64,000 nt of DNA from Pseudoxanthomonas japonensis (GTDB taxonomy: Bacteria > Pseudomonadota > Gammaproteobacteria > Xanthomonadales > Xanthomonadaceae): NCBI RefSeq assembly GCF_010093445.1, contig NZ_PDWW01000001.1, positions 1 to 64,000 of the forward strand, written 5' to 3'. The notes beneath the pieces are model-generated. The model was not told where the DNA came from. It worked only from the letters and a program-made list of their open reading frames with translations, and searched no databases. Positions 40,801-50,052 of this stretch are shown one piece after another (the first letter of the stretch is position 1; every line of letters begins with the position of its first letter). Position numbers and translations under genes: made by a program.

Positions 40801-40940
40801 GCTTCTTCGGTCGTGGCCGAAGGCGGTACGGGCTCGCCCGGCGGCGTGGTGTCCTGCGCCGCGGCGGCATGGATCACCGCCAGCAGGGCCAGCGTCAGGC
40901 TGCTGCGCAACGGGGCGCGGCGTGGGTTCAAGGCATGCAT
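37863..40940 (-). CDS. TonB-dependent receptor
   Basis: A 1025-residue outer-membrane receptor. Signal peptide about 1-28 (HAAAAQD), TonB-box-like DAVVVVG (about 51-57), plug (about 65-190 with TLVLLNGRRLV), barrel ending WYVNIARSF with terminal Phe. The plug resembles large xanthomonad receptors for peptides or sugars, but the ligand is not readable. AGGAGG with good spacing precedes the ATG. It lies 37 bases behind dctA and 16 ahead of the hydrolase gene, all on the minus strand, suggesting one transcript. Confidence 0.93.
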   Translation of the reverse strand: MHALNPRRAPLRSSLTLALLAVIHAAAAQDTTPPGEPVPPSATTEEATNLDAVVVVGSHIQGASTTDALPVMVVGAEQIDAAGAISGDELMRTIPQMGDVLFDASNNPQTSNAARGDVNSVNLRSLGVGNTLVLLNGRRLVQHPTSQGTSDTGTVPVQSFNSNAIPVSGLDRMEILLDGAAAIYGADAVAGVVNTVLQTDFDGVSASARYGGAEGTGMNEFELNLFAGRNFDRGNVSAFVNYVDRSELMAEDQDFTATDDLRALWADYPDFAGLAALDGRSSHTPWARLTVGPRAVIRSNGTAVTNTAGAFRIQPSSFGCGVSLGNDLCLASGNHNFNTTNREMRYDTRHGTSVRPSVERINLFLTGHYDVSDNVEAFGEVGFYHAVSEATQPPVVNLNSLWIPATNYWNPFGAATLPDGTPNPNRLPGLTGVPVAGLPVQMSNYRYVDTGFQRVRVENYQARFLAGLRGEWNGWNWETALLYSEAEAEDRSPNINMTKLQQQLALATPDAYNPFSGGCVSTPTYGDCSPSSQAAIDGIVFDLVRESRTTLTMADFKMSRGDLFSLPAGNGGMAFGAEARRETQRDDRDANLDGTYTFTDMVTGETNLSNVAAVSPNPDTRGSRNVGSAYVEFAVPLVSEDMGIPLVHRLDMQLAGRYEHYSDFGSVAKPKVALAWDLVEGVRLRGSYSEGFRAPNLEQTNATQYARLASGVDHIRCEADLRAGRIASFSECGQSTSGASLLVAGNPDLEPEESTNTSFGVVFQPTFIPERFGSFTFTVDRWKIKQEQIVGLLGAQTALTVDYLARVGGGSNPLVVREAPTQEDIDAFAGTGIDPVGRVVAINDRFINLQPQTAGGLDFGVDWSLRRTRFGSFSVNLNATRLLEFTRDPGDIVNALYAARAAGTIDPLTPLPDSTQLIGQNGRPEWRASGSLTWNKAAWRVGYSAQYMSSFEQPQLLGISGNPWVVEQRLTHNLYGQYRFPDGTAVRLGVRDLTDEGPSLADGGYRGSLHNPWGRYWYVNIARSF

Positions 40941-40977
40941 CGTTCAGTCCCTCCTCTGAAGACGTGGTTGGCCGGCG

Positions 40978-42333
40978 TCAGTCGGCCGTGAGTCGTGTCG
41001 GGTCGCCGGGGCCTGCGGCCGGATCCGGCGCGGCGGCGATCGGGGCGGACGGGCCACCCAGCGCGCGCGCCAGCGCGTCGCGGTCGAGCGCGTTCTCCCA
41101 GCGCGCGACCACGAGCGTGGCGACGGCGTTGCCGGTGAAATTGGTCAGCGAGCGGCACTCGCTCATGAAGCGGTCGATGCCGAGGATCAGCGCCATGCCG
41201 GCGACCGGCACTTCCGGCACCACCGCCAGCGTCGCGGCCAGCGTGATGAAGCCGGCGCCGGTGACACCGGCGGCGCCCTTCGAGCTCAGCATCGCCACCA
41301 GCAGCAGCATGATCTGGTGGCCCAGGCTCAGTTCGGTATTGGTGGCCTGCGCGATGAACAGCGCGGCCAGCGTCATGTAGATGTTGGTGCCGTCCAGGTT
41401 GAACGAGTAGCCGGTCGGCACGACCAGGCCGACGACAGACTTCGACGCGCCGGCGCGCTCCATCTTCTCCATCAGCGACGGCAGCGCGGACTCGGACGAC
41501 GACGTGCCCAGCACCAGCAGCAGCTCCGCCTTCAGGTAGCGGATCAGGCGGAAGATCGAGAAGCCGCACCACCACGACACCAGGCCGAGCACGACGATCA
41601 CGAACAGCAGCGACGTGATGTAGAACGAACCGACCAGCCATGCCAGGTTGACCAGCATGCCGACGCCGTACTTGCCGATGGTGAAGGCGATGGCGCCGAA
41701 CGCACCGATCGGCGCGGCGCGCATCAGGATGTGCACCAGCCGGAACACCGGCGCGGTCAGCGCCTCCAGCAGGTTCAGCACCGGCCGGCCCTTCTCGCCG
41801 ACCATCGCCAGCGACAGGCCGAACAGCACCGCCACGAACAGCACCTGCAGGATGTTGTCGCCCACCAGCGGGCTGACCAGCGTCTTCGGGATGATGTCCA
41901 TCAGGAAGCCGACCAGCGACAGCTCGTGCGACTTCTGCACGTAGTCGTCGACCGCCGAGCGGTCCAGGTCGGCCGGATTGATGTTCATGCCGGCGCCGGG
42001 CTGCACCACGTGCGCGACGATCATGCCGATGACGAGCGCCAGCGTGGAGAAGAACAGGAAGTACGCCATCGCCTTGGCGAACACGCGGCCCACCGTGCGC
42101 AGGTGGGTCATGCCGGCGATGCCGGTGACGATGGTCAGGAAGATCACCGGCGCGATGATCATCTTCACCAGCTTGATGAAGGCATCACCCAGCGGCTTCA
42201 TCGATTCGGCCAGCGCCGGCTCGAAATGCCCCAGCAGCGCGCCCAGCACGATGGCCACGATCACCTGGAAATACAGCTGTCGGTACAGCGGCTGCTTCGG
42301 CGGCGGCACGAACGGGGTATCGGCCAGTTGCAT
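40978..42333 (-). CDS. dctA: C4-dicarboxylate:cation symporter DctA
   Basis: A 451-residue inner-membrane transporter taking up succinate, fumarate and malate with protons or sodium. Signature blocks of the DAACS family are present: the serine-rich re-entrant loop [25 protein letters not shown], and the [18 protein letters not shown] segment. GGAG lies eight bases before the ATG. Immediately upstream, and divergent, is a hybrid sensor kinase with a DctB-like periplasmic sensor, the obvious candidate regulator. A site ACCTATTGGT is centred about 42 bases upstream of a possible -10 (TACAAC). Confidence 0.96.
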   Translation of the reverse strand: MQLADTPFVPPPKQPLYRQLYFQVIVAIVLGALLGHFEPALAESMKPLGDAFIKLVKMIIAPVIFLTIVTGIAGMTHLRTVGRVFAKAMAYFLFFSTLALVIGMIVAHVVQPGAGMNINPADLDRSAVDDYVQKSHELSLVGFLMDIIPKTLVSPLVGDNILQVLFVAVLFGLSLAMVGEKGRPVLNLLEALTAPVFRLVHILMRAAPIGAFGAIAFTIGKYGVGMLVNLAWLVGSFYITSLLFVIVVLGLVSWWCGFSIFRLIRYLKAELLLVLGTSSSESALPSLMEKMERAGASKSVVGLVVPTGYSFNLDGTNIYMTLAALFIAQATNTELSLGHQIMLLLVAMLSSKGAAGVTGAGFITLAATLAVVPEVPVAGMALILGIDRFMSECRSLTNFTGNAVATLVVARWENALDRDALARALGGPSAPIAAAPDPAAGPGDPTRLTAD

Positions 42334-42413
42334 GGCAGGGCTCCGGGACGGATGGCGTCGCCCGCGGGATCGGGGCCGGCATGTTGTACCCCCGCAACGC
42401 CGCCGCACCGATA

Positions 42414-42426
42414 ACCTATTGGTACT
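42414..42426. promoter_or_regulatory. AT-rich dyad in the dctA/kinase promoter region
   Basis: ACCTATTGGT (42414-42423) is a short dyad inside otherwise GC-rich DNA. On the minus strand it reads GTACCAATAGGT. GTACCA(A/C)T recurs at 46731-46738 upstream of the response regulator. If TACAAC (complement of 42383-42388) is the dctA -10, the dyad centre is near -42, a class II activator position. The NarL-type regulator from the same cluster is the inferred ligand. Confidence 0.45.
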
Positions 42427-42437
42427 AGCCCGCCCCG

Positions 42438-45113
42438 ATGCTGCGCCGCACCTTTAGACTGCAGCCCATGCTGCGTGCCCGCCGCCACCGCCAGATCCTG
42501 TCCGTCGTGCTGGCGATCCTCGGCGGCGCGGCGCTGGTCATGACGCTGGCCTACCACTGGGCCGGTGCGCGGGCGCAACGCACGGAAACCGCGCAGCTGG
42601 ACCGCCAGCTGGACCTGCACGCGCAGGCGCTGCAGCAGCGCATCGACCGCTACCGCACGCTGCCGCAGGTGCTGGCGCAGGACCCGGACCTGCGCGCCGC
42701 GCTGGTCTCCCAGGTCGACGATGCGCGCCGCAACGCACTGAACCAGCGTCTGGAAGACGCCAACAGCGTCACCCGCTCGTCGACGCTGACCCTGATCGAC
42801 CGCCGCGGCATCGCGCTGGCCGCCAGCAACTGGCGCGAACCCACCAGCAACGTCGGCGAGGACTACAGCTTTCGCCCCTACGTGAAGCAGGCGCTGCGCG
42901 ACGGCCAGGGACAGTTCTACGGCATCGGCCTGACCACCGGCGAGCCCGGCTACTTCCTCTCGCAGGCGATCACCGGCGACGGTGGCACGGTCATCGGGCT
43001 GATCGTCATCAAGATCGAGCTGGACGCGCTGGAGCAGGAATGGCTGCAGACGCCGGACATCGTGCTGGTCAGCGATGCGCACGGCGTGGTCTTCCTCGCC
43101 AGCCAGGACGCCTGGCGCTACCGCACGCTGCGGACCTTGACCGCCGCCGACCGCCGCGAGCTGACCGCGACGCGCCAGTACGCGCGGCAGACGCTGACCG
43201 CGCTGCGATGGGAGGACCTGTCGGCCTCCGGCGACGGCGCGCACCGCGTGCAGATGCGCGATCCGGCGCTGGCCGGCACCCTGCTGTGGCAGTCGATGGC
43301 GCTGCCCGAGGAAGACTGGCAGCTGCACCTGCTGCACGACGCCTCGGCGATCACCGCCGCCGGCCGCAGCGCCGCGCTCGCCGCCGGCGGCGGCTGGCTG
43401 GCGCTGGCGTTCCTGGCGCTGTTCGTGCAGCAGCGCCGACGCACCGCGCTGCTGCAACGGCGCAGCCGCGAGGAACTGGAAGCCGTGCTGCAGCAGCACG
43501 CGCAGGAACTGCGCACCGCGCAGGACGGCATCGTCGAGGCGGCGCGCTCGGCCGACGCCGGCCTGAGTCGCAGCCTCGAGCACCTGCCGCAGGGCGTGGT
43601 CATCATCGACGCCGATCTGCGGCTGGTGGCGTGGAATTCGCGCTACATGGAGCTGTTCCGCTTCCCGCCCGACCTGATCCACGTCGGCCGGCCGATCGAG
43701 GACGTGTTCCGCCACAACGCGCGCCGTGGCCTGCTCGGTCCCGGCCCGGTGGAAGAGGCGATCCAGCGCCGGCTCGAGCACCTGCGCAGCGGCAAGCCGC
43801 ACATGCGCGAGAGCGAGAAGGACGACGGCGTGGTGCTGGAGATCCGCGGCAATCCGCTGCCGGACGGCGGCTTCGTCACCAGCTACGCCGACATCACCAG
43901 CTACAAGCACGCCGCCCGCGACCTGCGTTCGCTGGCCGACGCGCTGGAACACCGCGTGGAGGAGCGCACGCGCGCGCTCGCCGATGCCACCCTGGCGGCG
44001 GAGAACGCCAACCGCTACAAGACCCGCTTCGTCGCCTCGGCGGTGCACGACCTGCTGCAACCGCTGAACGCGGCGCGCATGTTCGTGTCCGCGCTGCGCG
44101 GGCGCCTGCACGAGGACGAGGCGCGCCGCATCGCCGACCACGTCGACAACGCGCTGGCCGCGCAGGACGCCATCCTCAACAGCCTGCTCGATATCGCCCG
44201 GCTGGAATCCGGCGCACTGCCCACGCGCGTGCGCGACTTCGCGCTGGCGCCGCTGCTCGAGGCGCTGGCACGCGAGTTCGGCATGGCCGCAACGGAACGC
44301 GGGCTGGTGCTGGACAGTGTGCGCACGCGCGCCGTCGTGCGCAGCGACGAAGCGCTGCTGCGGCGGATCCTGCAGAACTTCCTGTCCAACGCGATCCGCT
44401 ACACGCCGCGCGGGCGCGTGCTGCTCGGCGTGCGCCGCACCGGCGATGGCGTGCGCATCGAGGTGCACGACCAGGGGCCGGGTATTCCCGACAGCCTGCA
44501 GACCGAGATCTTCGAGGAGTTCCGCCGCCTCAACGACGGCGTCGCCAGCGACCGTGGTGCCGGGCTCGGCCTGGCCATCGTGGAGCGCATCGGCCGCCTG
44601 CTCGGCCACCGCATCGGCCTGCGCTCGCAGCTGGGGCGCGGCAGCGTGTTCTGGGTGGAACTGCCGCGCGGGGCCGCCGACGCGCTCGTTGCCGACAGCC
44701 CGGCGGTGCTGGCCGACGTCGACGACGGCTCGCCGCTGCGTGGACGTCGCGTGTGGTGCGTGGACGACGATCCGCGCGTCTGCGAGGCCACGCGCGCGCT
44801 GTTGCAGCGCTGGGAATGCGACGTCGGGCTGGCGGCCGGACCGGACGAGGCGATGGCGGCGGCCGCGCCGGGCCAGCCACCCGATCTGCTGCTGCTCGAC
44901 GTCCGCCTGGGCGACACCGACGGACCGACGCTCTACGCCCATCTGTGCGAACGCTGGGGCAGCGCGCCGCCGGTGATTCTGGTCACCGCCGAGCGCGACG
45001 ACGCATTTCGGGCGCTGGCGCTGGAACGCGGCTGGGGCTTCCTGGCCAAGCCGGTCAAACCCGCGGCGCTGCGCGCACTGATGACCCAGCTCCACGTACG
45101 CCGCGCGCGCTGA
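42438..45113 (+). CDS. Hybrid sensor histidine kinase with DctB-like sensor
   Basis: An 891-residue membrane kinase: TM1 (about 20-40), periplasmic dCache-like region (about 45-290) with the RPYVKQAL and GYFLSQAI blocks seen in DctB, TM2 (about 312-332), coiled coil, PAS (about 375-490), HisKA with [13 protein letters not shown] (His near 536), HATPase, and a C-terminal receiver (Asp near 820, [10 protein letters not shown]). The PAS-HisKA part resembles NahK/ErcS-type kinases. It is divergent from dctA and leads an AEC carrier gene by 22 bases. The cognate output is probably the NarL-type regulator at 46052-46696. Confidence 0.92.
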   Translation: MLRRTFRLQPMLRARRHRQILSVVLAILGGAALVMTLAYHWAGARAQRTETAQLDRQLDLHAQALQQRIDRYRTLPQVLAQDPDLRAALVSQVDDARRNALNQRLEDANSVTRSSTLTLIDRRGIALAASNWREPTSNVGEDYSFRPYVKQALRDGQGQFYGIGLTTGEPGYFLSQAITGDGGTVIGLIVIKIELDALEQEWLQTPDIVLVSDAHGVVFLASQDAWRYRTLRTLTAADRRELTATRQYARQTLTALRWEDLSASGDGAHRVQMRDPALAGTLLWQSMALPEEDWQLHLLHDASAITAAGRSAALAAGGGWLALAFLALFVQQRRRTALLQRRSREELEAVLQQHAQELRTAQDGIVEAARSADAGLSRSLEHLPQGVVIIDADLRLVAWNSRYMELFRFPPDLIHVGRPIEDVFRHNARRGLLGPGPVEEAIQRRLEHLRSGKPHMRESEKDDGVVLEIRGNPLPDGGFVTSYADITSYKHAARDLRSLADALEHRVEERTRALADATLAAENANRYKTRFVASAVHDLLQPLNAARMFVSALRGRLHEDEARRIADHVDNALAAQDAILNSLLDIARLESGALPTRVRDFALAPLLEALAREFGMAATERGLVLDSVRTRAVVRSDEALLRRILQNFLSNAIRYTPRGRVLLGVRRTGDGVRIEVHDQGPGIPDSLQTEIFEEFRRLNDGVASDRGAGLGLAIVERIGRLLGHRIGLRSQLGRGSVFWVELPRGAADALVADSPAVLADVDDGSPLRGRRVWCVDDDPRVCEATRALLQRWECDVGLAAGPDEAMAAAAPGQPPDLLLLDVRLGDTDGPTLYAHLCERWGSAPPVILVTAERDDAFRALALERGWGFLAKPVKPAALRALMTQLHVRRAR

Positions 45114-45135
45114 GGACCGACCCGATGCCGATCCG

Positions 45136-46050
45136 ATGCTGACCTACGTCATTCCCGTCCTCGCCATCGTGCTGCTCGGTGCCGCGCTGCGGCGGATGCG
45201 GCGCGTGCCCGAGGGGCTGTTCCCGGCGATGGAGTGGTTTTCCTTCTACGTGGCGTTCCCGGCGCTGCTGTTCGTCGGCGCGGCACGGTTGAAGCTGTCT
45301 GCCACCGATGCCCTCGACCTGTCGCTGGCCGCGCTGCTGCCCACCCTGTTGCTGACCGGCATCGTGCTGCTGGCGTTGCGGTTCGCATCGCGCCTGCCCG
45401 ACCCCAGCCGCTCCTCCGTCGTGCAGGGCTCGGTGCGTCCGAGCAGCTACTTCGGCCTGGCGGTGGCGGCGCTGCTGTTCCCGCCCGAGACCACCGCGAT
45501 GGTGATGCTGGCGCTGGCGATCTGCCTGCCGGCGGTGAACGTCATCGCCGTCGTCGCGCTGGCGGTGTGGGGCAGCGGCGATGCCAGCGCGCGCGGCATT
45601 GCGCTGGCGCTGGCGCGCAACCCCATCATCCTGTCGACGCTGGCCGGCCTGCTGTTCAACCTGAGCGGGCTGCCGCTGCCGGTGCCGCTGGCTGCCACGC
45701 TCGACATCCTCGCCGACGCGGCGCTGGCGCTCGGCCTGCTGTGCGTGGGCGGCGGCCTGCAGTTCAGCCGCGACCACGTCCGTCCGCTGCTGCTCGGCGC
45801 GACGTCCGCACTGAAGCTGCTCGCCTTGCCGCTGCTCGCGGTGCTCATCTGCCGCTGGCTCGGCGCGAGCAAGCCGGTGACGGTGGCGGCCTGCTTCTAC
45901 GCCGCACTGCCGACCGCATCGAACGCCTACATCATGGCGCGGCAGATGGGCGGGGACGCGCCGTTGATGGCGTCGCTGGTGACCTGGCAGACGCTGTTCG
46001 CCGCGGCGACGGTACCGCTGGCGATGCAGCTGCCGGCCTGGCTGGGCTGA
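45136..46050 (+). CDS. AEC-family (auxin efflux carrier-like) transporter
   Basis: A 304-residue inner-membrane protein with about ten helices and the AEC layout: two five-helix halves with the MARQMGGD segment near the C-terminus. Bacterial members transport malonate, malate or other organic acids. It is placed 22 bases behind the hybrid kinase gene and is probably in the same operon, so it likely handles an acid related to the one sensed. It converges with the response regulator, one base between stops. Confidence 0.9.
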   Translation: MLTYVIPVLAIVLLGAALRRMRRVPEGLFPAMEWFSFYVAFPALLFVGAARLKLSATDALDLSLAALLPTLLLTGIVLLALRFASRLPDPSRSSVVQGSVRPSSYFGLAVAALLFPPETTAMVMLALAICLPAVNVIAVVALAVWGSGDASARGIALALARNPIILSTLAGLLFNLSGLPLPVPLAATLDILADAALALGLLCVGGGLQFSRDHVRPLLLGATSALKLLALPLLAVLICRWLGASKPVTVAACFYAALPTASNAYIMARQMGGDAPLMASLVTWQTLFAAATVPLAMQLPAWLG

Positions 46051-46051
46051 G

Positions 46052-46696
46052 TCACTCGACCGGCGGACCTTCCGGTTCGAGCGATTTCACCAGCACCGCC
46101 GCCTGCGTGCGGCTGTGGCATTCCAGCTTCTTCAGGATCGCGGTGACATGCACCTTCACCGTGTTCTCGGCCAGGCCGAGTTCGTGCGCGATCTGCTTGT
46201 TGAGCAGGCCGTCGGCCAGGCACAGCAGCACGCGGAACTGCTGCGGCGTCAGCTGCGCCAGACGTGCGGCGAGCGCGGCATCCTGTTCGGAACGTTCGAC
46301 GGTCAGCGGCGGAAACCATGCCCCGCCGTCCAGCACCGCCGTCACCGCCTCGCCGATGGTCTCGGCCGGCGACGACTTGGGAATGAAGCCAGCCGCACCG
46401 AACTGCTGCGCGCGGCGGATCACCCGCGGATGCTCGTTCGAGGAGATCACCACCACCGGCACCTCGGGATGCTCGCCACGCACATGCAGCAGCGCCGAGA
46501 AACCGTGCGCGCCGGGCATGGTCAGGTCCAGCAGCACCAGGTCGGTATCCGGGCGTGCATCCAGCGCCTGCCCGAGGCTGGCGGCACTGGCGGCCTCGGC
46601 CACCGTGGCGCCGGGCAGCGCACCGCGCAGCGCATGGATCACCGCATTGCGGAACAGCGGATGGTCGTCGGCAACGAGGATGGAAGGCGAACTCAT
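46052..46696 (-). CDS. NarL/FixJ-family response regulator
   Basis: A 214-residue regulator. Receiver domain (about 1-120) with phospho-acceptor Asp57 in LVLLDLTMP; LuxR-type helix-turn-helix (about 145-205) with GLLNKQIAHELGLAENTVKVH. It is the only orphan regulator adjacent to the hybrid kinase, which ends in its own receiver and needs a final output; kinases of the NahK/ErcS type pair with such NarL regulators. The ATG at 46696 aligns with the receiver start. A GTACCACT/CCAC-TTT-GTGG element lies 36-48 bases upstream. Confidence 0.92.
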   Translation of the reverse strand: MSSPSILVADDHPLFRNAVIHALRGALPGATVAEAASAASLGQALDARPDTDLVLLDLTMPGAHGFSALLHVRGEHPEVPVVVISSNEHPRVIRRAQQFGAAGFIPKSSPAETIGEAVTAVLDGGAWFPPLTVERSEQDAALAARLAQLTPQQFRVLLCLADGLLNKQIAHELGLAENTVKVHVTAILKKLECHSRTQAAVLVKSLEPEGPPVE

Positions 46697-46730
46697 GCGC
46701 CCAGTGTGCCACCACCCGCGCACGCGTCGC

Positions 46731-46744
46731 GTACCACTTTGTGG
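46731..46744. promoter_or_regulatory. Dyad upstream of the NarL-type regulator
   Basis: CCAC-TTT-GTGG (46734-46744) is a perfect four-base-arm dyad, and GTACCACT (46731-46738) matches GTACCAAT near dctA at seven of eight positions. It overlaps the end of the upstream gene (stop at 46745). Candidate autoregulatory site of the regulator; the evidence is two sites only. Confidence 0.4.
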
Positions 46745-47983
46745 CTAGGCGTCCGCCGACAGCTTGTCCAAGCGGATCCGGTTGGCGAACAGCGAGAACG
46801 CCAGCATGCCGGCCAGGCCGTTGGCACGGCTGACCCAGCTCGGCAGCCAGCGCGGCGGCGCCAGCACGCCGCTGTCGAACAGCGGCTCGAACAGCACCAC
46901 GTCCTCCAGCGTCATCTTGCCGGCGAACAGGCGGCGGCACAGGCGCAGCCGGTCCTGCTGCAGCGAGCGGCGGAAGAAGGTGTGCACGCCGATCAGGCCA
47001 CGCAGGTACACCGTGTCCTTGGTGAACGCCGCGCCGCCCGTGGTGGGCACGCCGCGGAACACGCGCTGCGCCGAGGAGAAACTTTCCGCCGGATTCTGGC
47101 CCGCGTCGGTGAAATAGCGGAACACCTCGATGAAGTCCGCACCGGCCAGCGCCATCGCGACGGCTTCGATGCGCAGGCTGATGCGCTTCATCCGTTCGAT
47201 GTCGATGCTGCCGGTGATCTGCTCCGCGAACGTGGCCAACCCCTCCTGCGTGGCGGTGACGCGCGGCGACGCCAGCGACAGGCTCGGCAGCACCGCCTGC
47301 TCACGGCCGTTCAAGGCTGTCAGCGAATGCACCAGCGCCTCATGCTGCAGCAGCTGCCGCCGGTCGTAGTCGCTGAACGCCGCGCCCTGGCGCAGGCGGA
47401 TACGGGTGGCACCCGCCGCCGCCTTGGCGATCAGCAGGGGATCCAGTTCCACCGTGATCACGCGGCCGTCGAAGAAGTCGTCCAGGTCCGACTGCAACTG
47501 CAGTTGCAGCGCGGTGGCCGACACCGGTACCTGCTCCTCGGGCGACAGCAGTTCATGGTCCAGTTCGTTGGCGATGGCGATGAAGTGGCCGGCCGCATCG
47601 CGCGTGGTCGGCCCGTCGCCCGGCAGGCACGCTTCCGGCGTGCCGAACAGCGCGATCGAATGCGTGGTCACCGCCGTCGTGCCCAGCGATTCCAGCAGTT
47701 GCGCGGCGATGTCCCAACTGTGCACCGATTCGCGCAGGTAACGGCCGAGCGGATGCGTTTCGTCGGCGGCAGCGGCGATGGCGGCGAACTCGCGACGTGC
47801 TTCGCCGAAGTCCAGCCGTGGATAGTCGATCACCGGCAACTGCGGCTGCCCGCGCGCCGCGCCGTCGAGGAATGGCGCCTGCACGTCGGCCGGCCAGCTG
47901 GCCAGGCTCAGCAGCTTGACGCCGCGCGCGGCCTTGACCAGGCGCGCGTCGAGCGCGGCGTGATGGGCGATGTCGGGCTGCAT
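46745..47983 (-). CDS. DUF1704 (QEGLA-motif) protein, MATCAP-like metallopeptidase relative
   Basis: A 412-residue protein of the flavohemoglobin-expression-modulating QEGLA family. Zinc-ligand candidates are His214 and His219 in HEALVH (an HExxxH motif with Glu215) and Glu247 in TQEGLA. The same arrangement builds the active site of animal MATCAP tubulin-tyrosine carboxypeptidases, which share this domain. The bacterial role is unclear; the older name rests on an indirect effect. Start at 47983 gives MQPDIAHH. Upstream of the response-regulator gene on the same strand, 48 bases apart, and divergent from gltS. Confidence 0.88.
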   Translation of the reverse strand: MQPDIAHHAALDARLVKAARGVKLLSLASWPADVQAPFLDGAARGQPQLPVIDYPRLDFGEARREFAAIAAAADETHPLGRYLRESVHSWDIAAQLLESLGTTAVTTHSIALFGTPEACLPGDGPTTRDAAGHFIAIANELDHELLSPEEQVPVSATALQLQLQSDLDDFFDGRVITVELDPLLIAKAAAGATRIRLRQGAAFSDYDRRQLLQHEALVHSLTALNGREQAVLPSLSLASPRVTATQEGLATFAEQITGSIDIERMKRISLRIEAVAMALAGADFIEVFRYFTDAGQNPAESFSSAQRVFRGVPTTGGAAFTKDTVYLRGLIGVHTFFRRSLQQDRLRLCRRLFAGKMTLEDVVLFEPLFDSGVLAPPRWLPSWVSRANGLAGMLAFSLFANRIRLDKLSADA

Positions 47984-48065
47984 GCGGATCCTCCGTACGC
48001 CACTGTAGCCCACGCAGCCCACTACTCGACTATGCTCGGGGTTCTTCAACAGTTGCGGGGGCAGC

Positions 48066-49268
48066 ATGCTGGAGCTCGATGCGGTGCAGACCCTGGCCTT
48101 CGCCGGCCTGGCGCTCTTCCTCGGCTATGCGCTGTGCCGCGTGGTCCCGCTGTTCTCGAAGTACAACCTGCCGGCGCCGGTGATCGGCGGCCTGGTGGTC
48201 GCACTGGCGGTGCTGGTCGCGCGCCAGCACGAAGTGACCCTGTTCACCCTCGACACCAGCCTGCAGACGCCGCTGATGATCGCCTTCTTCACCACCATCG
48301 GCGTCAACGCCAGCGTGGCGTTGCTGAAGCTGAGCGGGCGCCAGGTGGTGATCTTCCTGCTGCTGGCCAGCGGCTTCGCCATCGTGCAGAACCTGCTGGG
48401 CATGGCGGTGGCGATGGGCTTCGGCCTGCATCCGCTGTTCGGCGTGCTGGCCGGTTCCACCACGCTGACCGGCGGTCCTGCAACGGGTCTGGCGTTCGCG
48501 CCGCTGTTCGAGCAGGCCGGCGTCACCGGTGCCGAATCGATCGCGGTCGCCTCGGCGATGGCGGGGATCGTCTGCGGCGGCCTGCTGGGCGGACCGGTGG
48601 CCACGGTGCTGATCCGGCGCCACAAACTCTACGGCGGCGTGCGCCTGGGAAAGCCCGATGAATCCGCCGCCGAACCGACCGGCGCGCGCGACACGCCTGA
48701 TTTCGCCACGCGCGAATCCGCGGCGCTGAAGAGCATCGTGGTGATCCTGGTGGCGATGTGGGCCGGTGCCGGCGTCAGTGCGGGCCTGTCCGCTGCGGGG
48801 CTCACGCTGCCGGCCTATGTGGGCGCGATGATGGTCGGCGCGCTGATCCGCTACATCGACGACCGCACCGGCTGGATCGGCCTGCCGGTGGCGACGACGG
48901 ACCTGATCGGCAACGTGTGCCTGGCGCTGTTCCTGGCGGTGGCGCTGATGAATCTCAAGCTGTGGGAACTGGCCGGCCTGGCCGCGCCGCTGCTGGTCAA
49001 CCTGGGCCTGCAGGTGGCGCTGGTCGCGCTGTTCTGCGTCGTGGTGTTCCGCGTGATGGGCCGCGACTACGACGCCGCGGTGATGGGCGGCGGCTTCATC
49101 GGCTTCATGCTCGGCACCACCGCGAACGCGATGGCGGTGATGCGCACCCTGGTCGAACGCTACGGCATGGCGCCGCGCGCCTTCCTCGTCGCCCCGCTGG
49201 TCGGCGCGTTCTTCATCGACTTCACCAACGCGCTGATCATCACCGGGTTCATCAATCTCTGGGATTGA
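48066..49268 (+). CDS. gltS: Sodium/glutamate symporter GltS
   Basis: A 400-residue inner-membrane transporter for glutamate with sodium. Two inverted halves each carry the family re-entrant loops, GSTTLTGGPATGLAFAPLF in the first and GFIGFMLGTTANAMAVMRTL in the second, and about ten helices. GGGGGCAGC precedes the ATG. No neighbour for glutamate metabolism lies beside it, although an alanine transaminase is 2 kb downstream. Confidence 0.95.
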   Translation: MLELDAVQTLAFAGLALFLGYALCRVVPLFSKYNLPAPVIGGLVVALAVLVARQHEVTLFTLDTSLQTPLMIAFFTTIGVNASVALLKLSGRQVVIFLLLASGFAIVQNLLGMAVAMGFGLHPLFGVLAGSTTLTGGPATGLAFAPLFEQAGVTGAESIAVASAMAGIVCGGLLGGPVATVLIRRHKLYGGVRLGKPDESAAEPTGARDTPDFATRESAALKSIVVILVAMWAGAGVSAGLSAAGLTLPAYVGAMMVGALIRYIDDRTGWIGLPVATTDLIGNVCLALFLAVALMNLKLWELAGLAAPLLVNLGLQVALVALFCVVVFRVMGRDYDAAVMGGGFIGFMLGTTANAMAVMRTLVERYGMAPRAFLVAPLVGAFFIDFTNALIITGFINLWD

Positions 49269-49351
49269 GGCCTAAATCCTCTTGCGGGCGGTCGACACGC
49301 CTCGCTATCGTGGCTCGCCCGCGGGGTGCGGGCCTACTGGAAGGGGATTCC

Positions 49352-50023
49352 ATGTCGATGTCATCCGGGCGCCTGCGCGCCCTGTTCCTGGTGCCGGCGC
49401 TTCTGTTACTCGGCGCTTGCGCGACCAGCCGCAGTTACGTGCAGCTCGCAGTACCGTCATCCGGTAGCCACGTCGCCACCGAGGGCAAGGTCGCCGTCAT
49501 CGATGCCGTCGTCGATGAGCGCACGTTCGAAGAGAACCCGCGTGACCCTAGCATTCCCTCGCTGAAGAAAGGCGCGTCCTACGCGCTGGATGCGGAAGGG
49601 CGTCTGCAGGCCATCGCACGCAAGCGCAATGGCTACGGCAAGGCCATCGGCGATATCCAGCTGACGCCGCCGCAGAGCGTCTCCACCATCGTCCGCGACC
49701 TGGTGGCCGACGGCCTGCGCCAGCGCGGCTATCGCGTGCTGGCGGCCGGCGAATCCGCGCCTGCGGACGCGTTGCGCGTGAAGGTCGGCATCCAGGAGTT
49801 CTGGGCCTGGCTGACGCCCGGCTTCTGGGTCGTCTCGATGGAGTCGAAGATCAAGACCACGATGGCCTTCGAAGGCAGCAGCGTGCGAAGCGCCGGCGCG
49901 GCGGGTTACGGCAAGAAGACCGCGCCTACAGGCCGCGAGGACAACTGGAAGCAGGCCTACGACCGCGCGTTCGAGGATTACCTGCAGCAACAGAAAAAGG
50001 CGTTCGACGACGCCGGACTGTAA
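49352..50023 (+). CDS. YajG-like lipoprotein
   Basis: A 223-residue protein with a lipoprotein signal ending LLLLGAC (Cys23). The mature part has the general layout of the YajG/uncharacterised lipoprotein_16 family: repeated alpha/beta units and conserved VRDLVADGLRQRGYRV. Its role in that family is unknown. AAGGGG precedes the ATG; an ATG two codons later is an alternative. Converges with rsgA. Confidence 0.75.
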   Translation: MSMSSGRLRALFLVPALLLLGACATSRSYVQLAVPSSGSHVATEGKVAVIDAVVDERTFEENPRDPSIPSLKKGASYALDAEGRLQAIARKRNGYGKAIGDIQLTPPQSVSTIVRDLVADGLRQRGYRVLAAGESAPADALRVKVGIQEFWAWLTPGFWVVSMESKIKTTMAFEGSSVRSAGAAGYGKKTAPTGREDNWKQAYDRAFEDYLQQQKKAFDDAGL

Positions 50024-50052
50024 GTCGTGCGAGGCGCGCCGGACGGCGCGCC

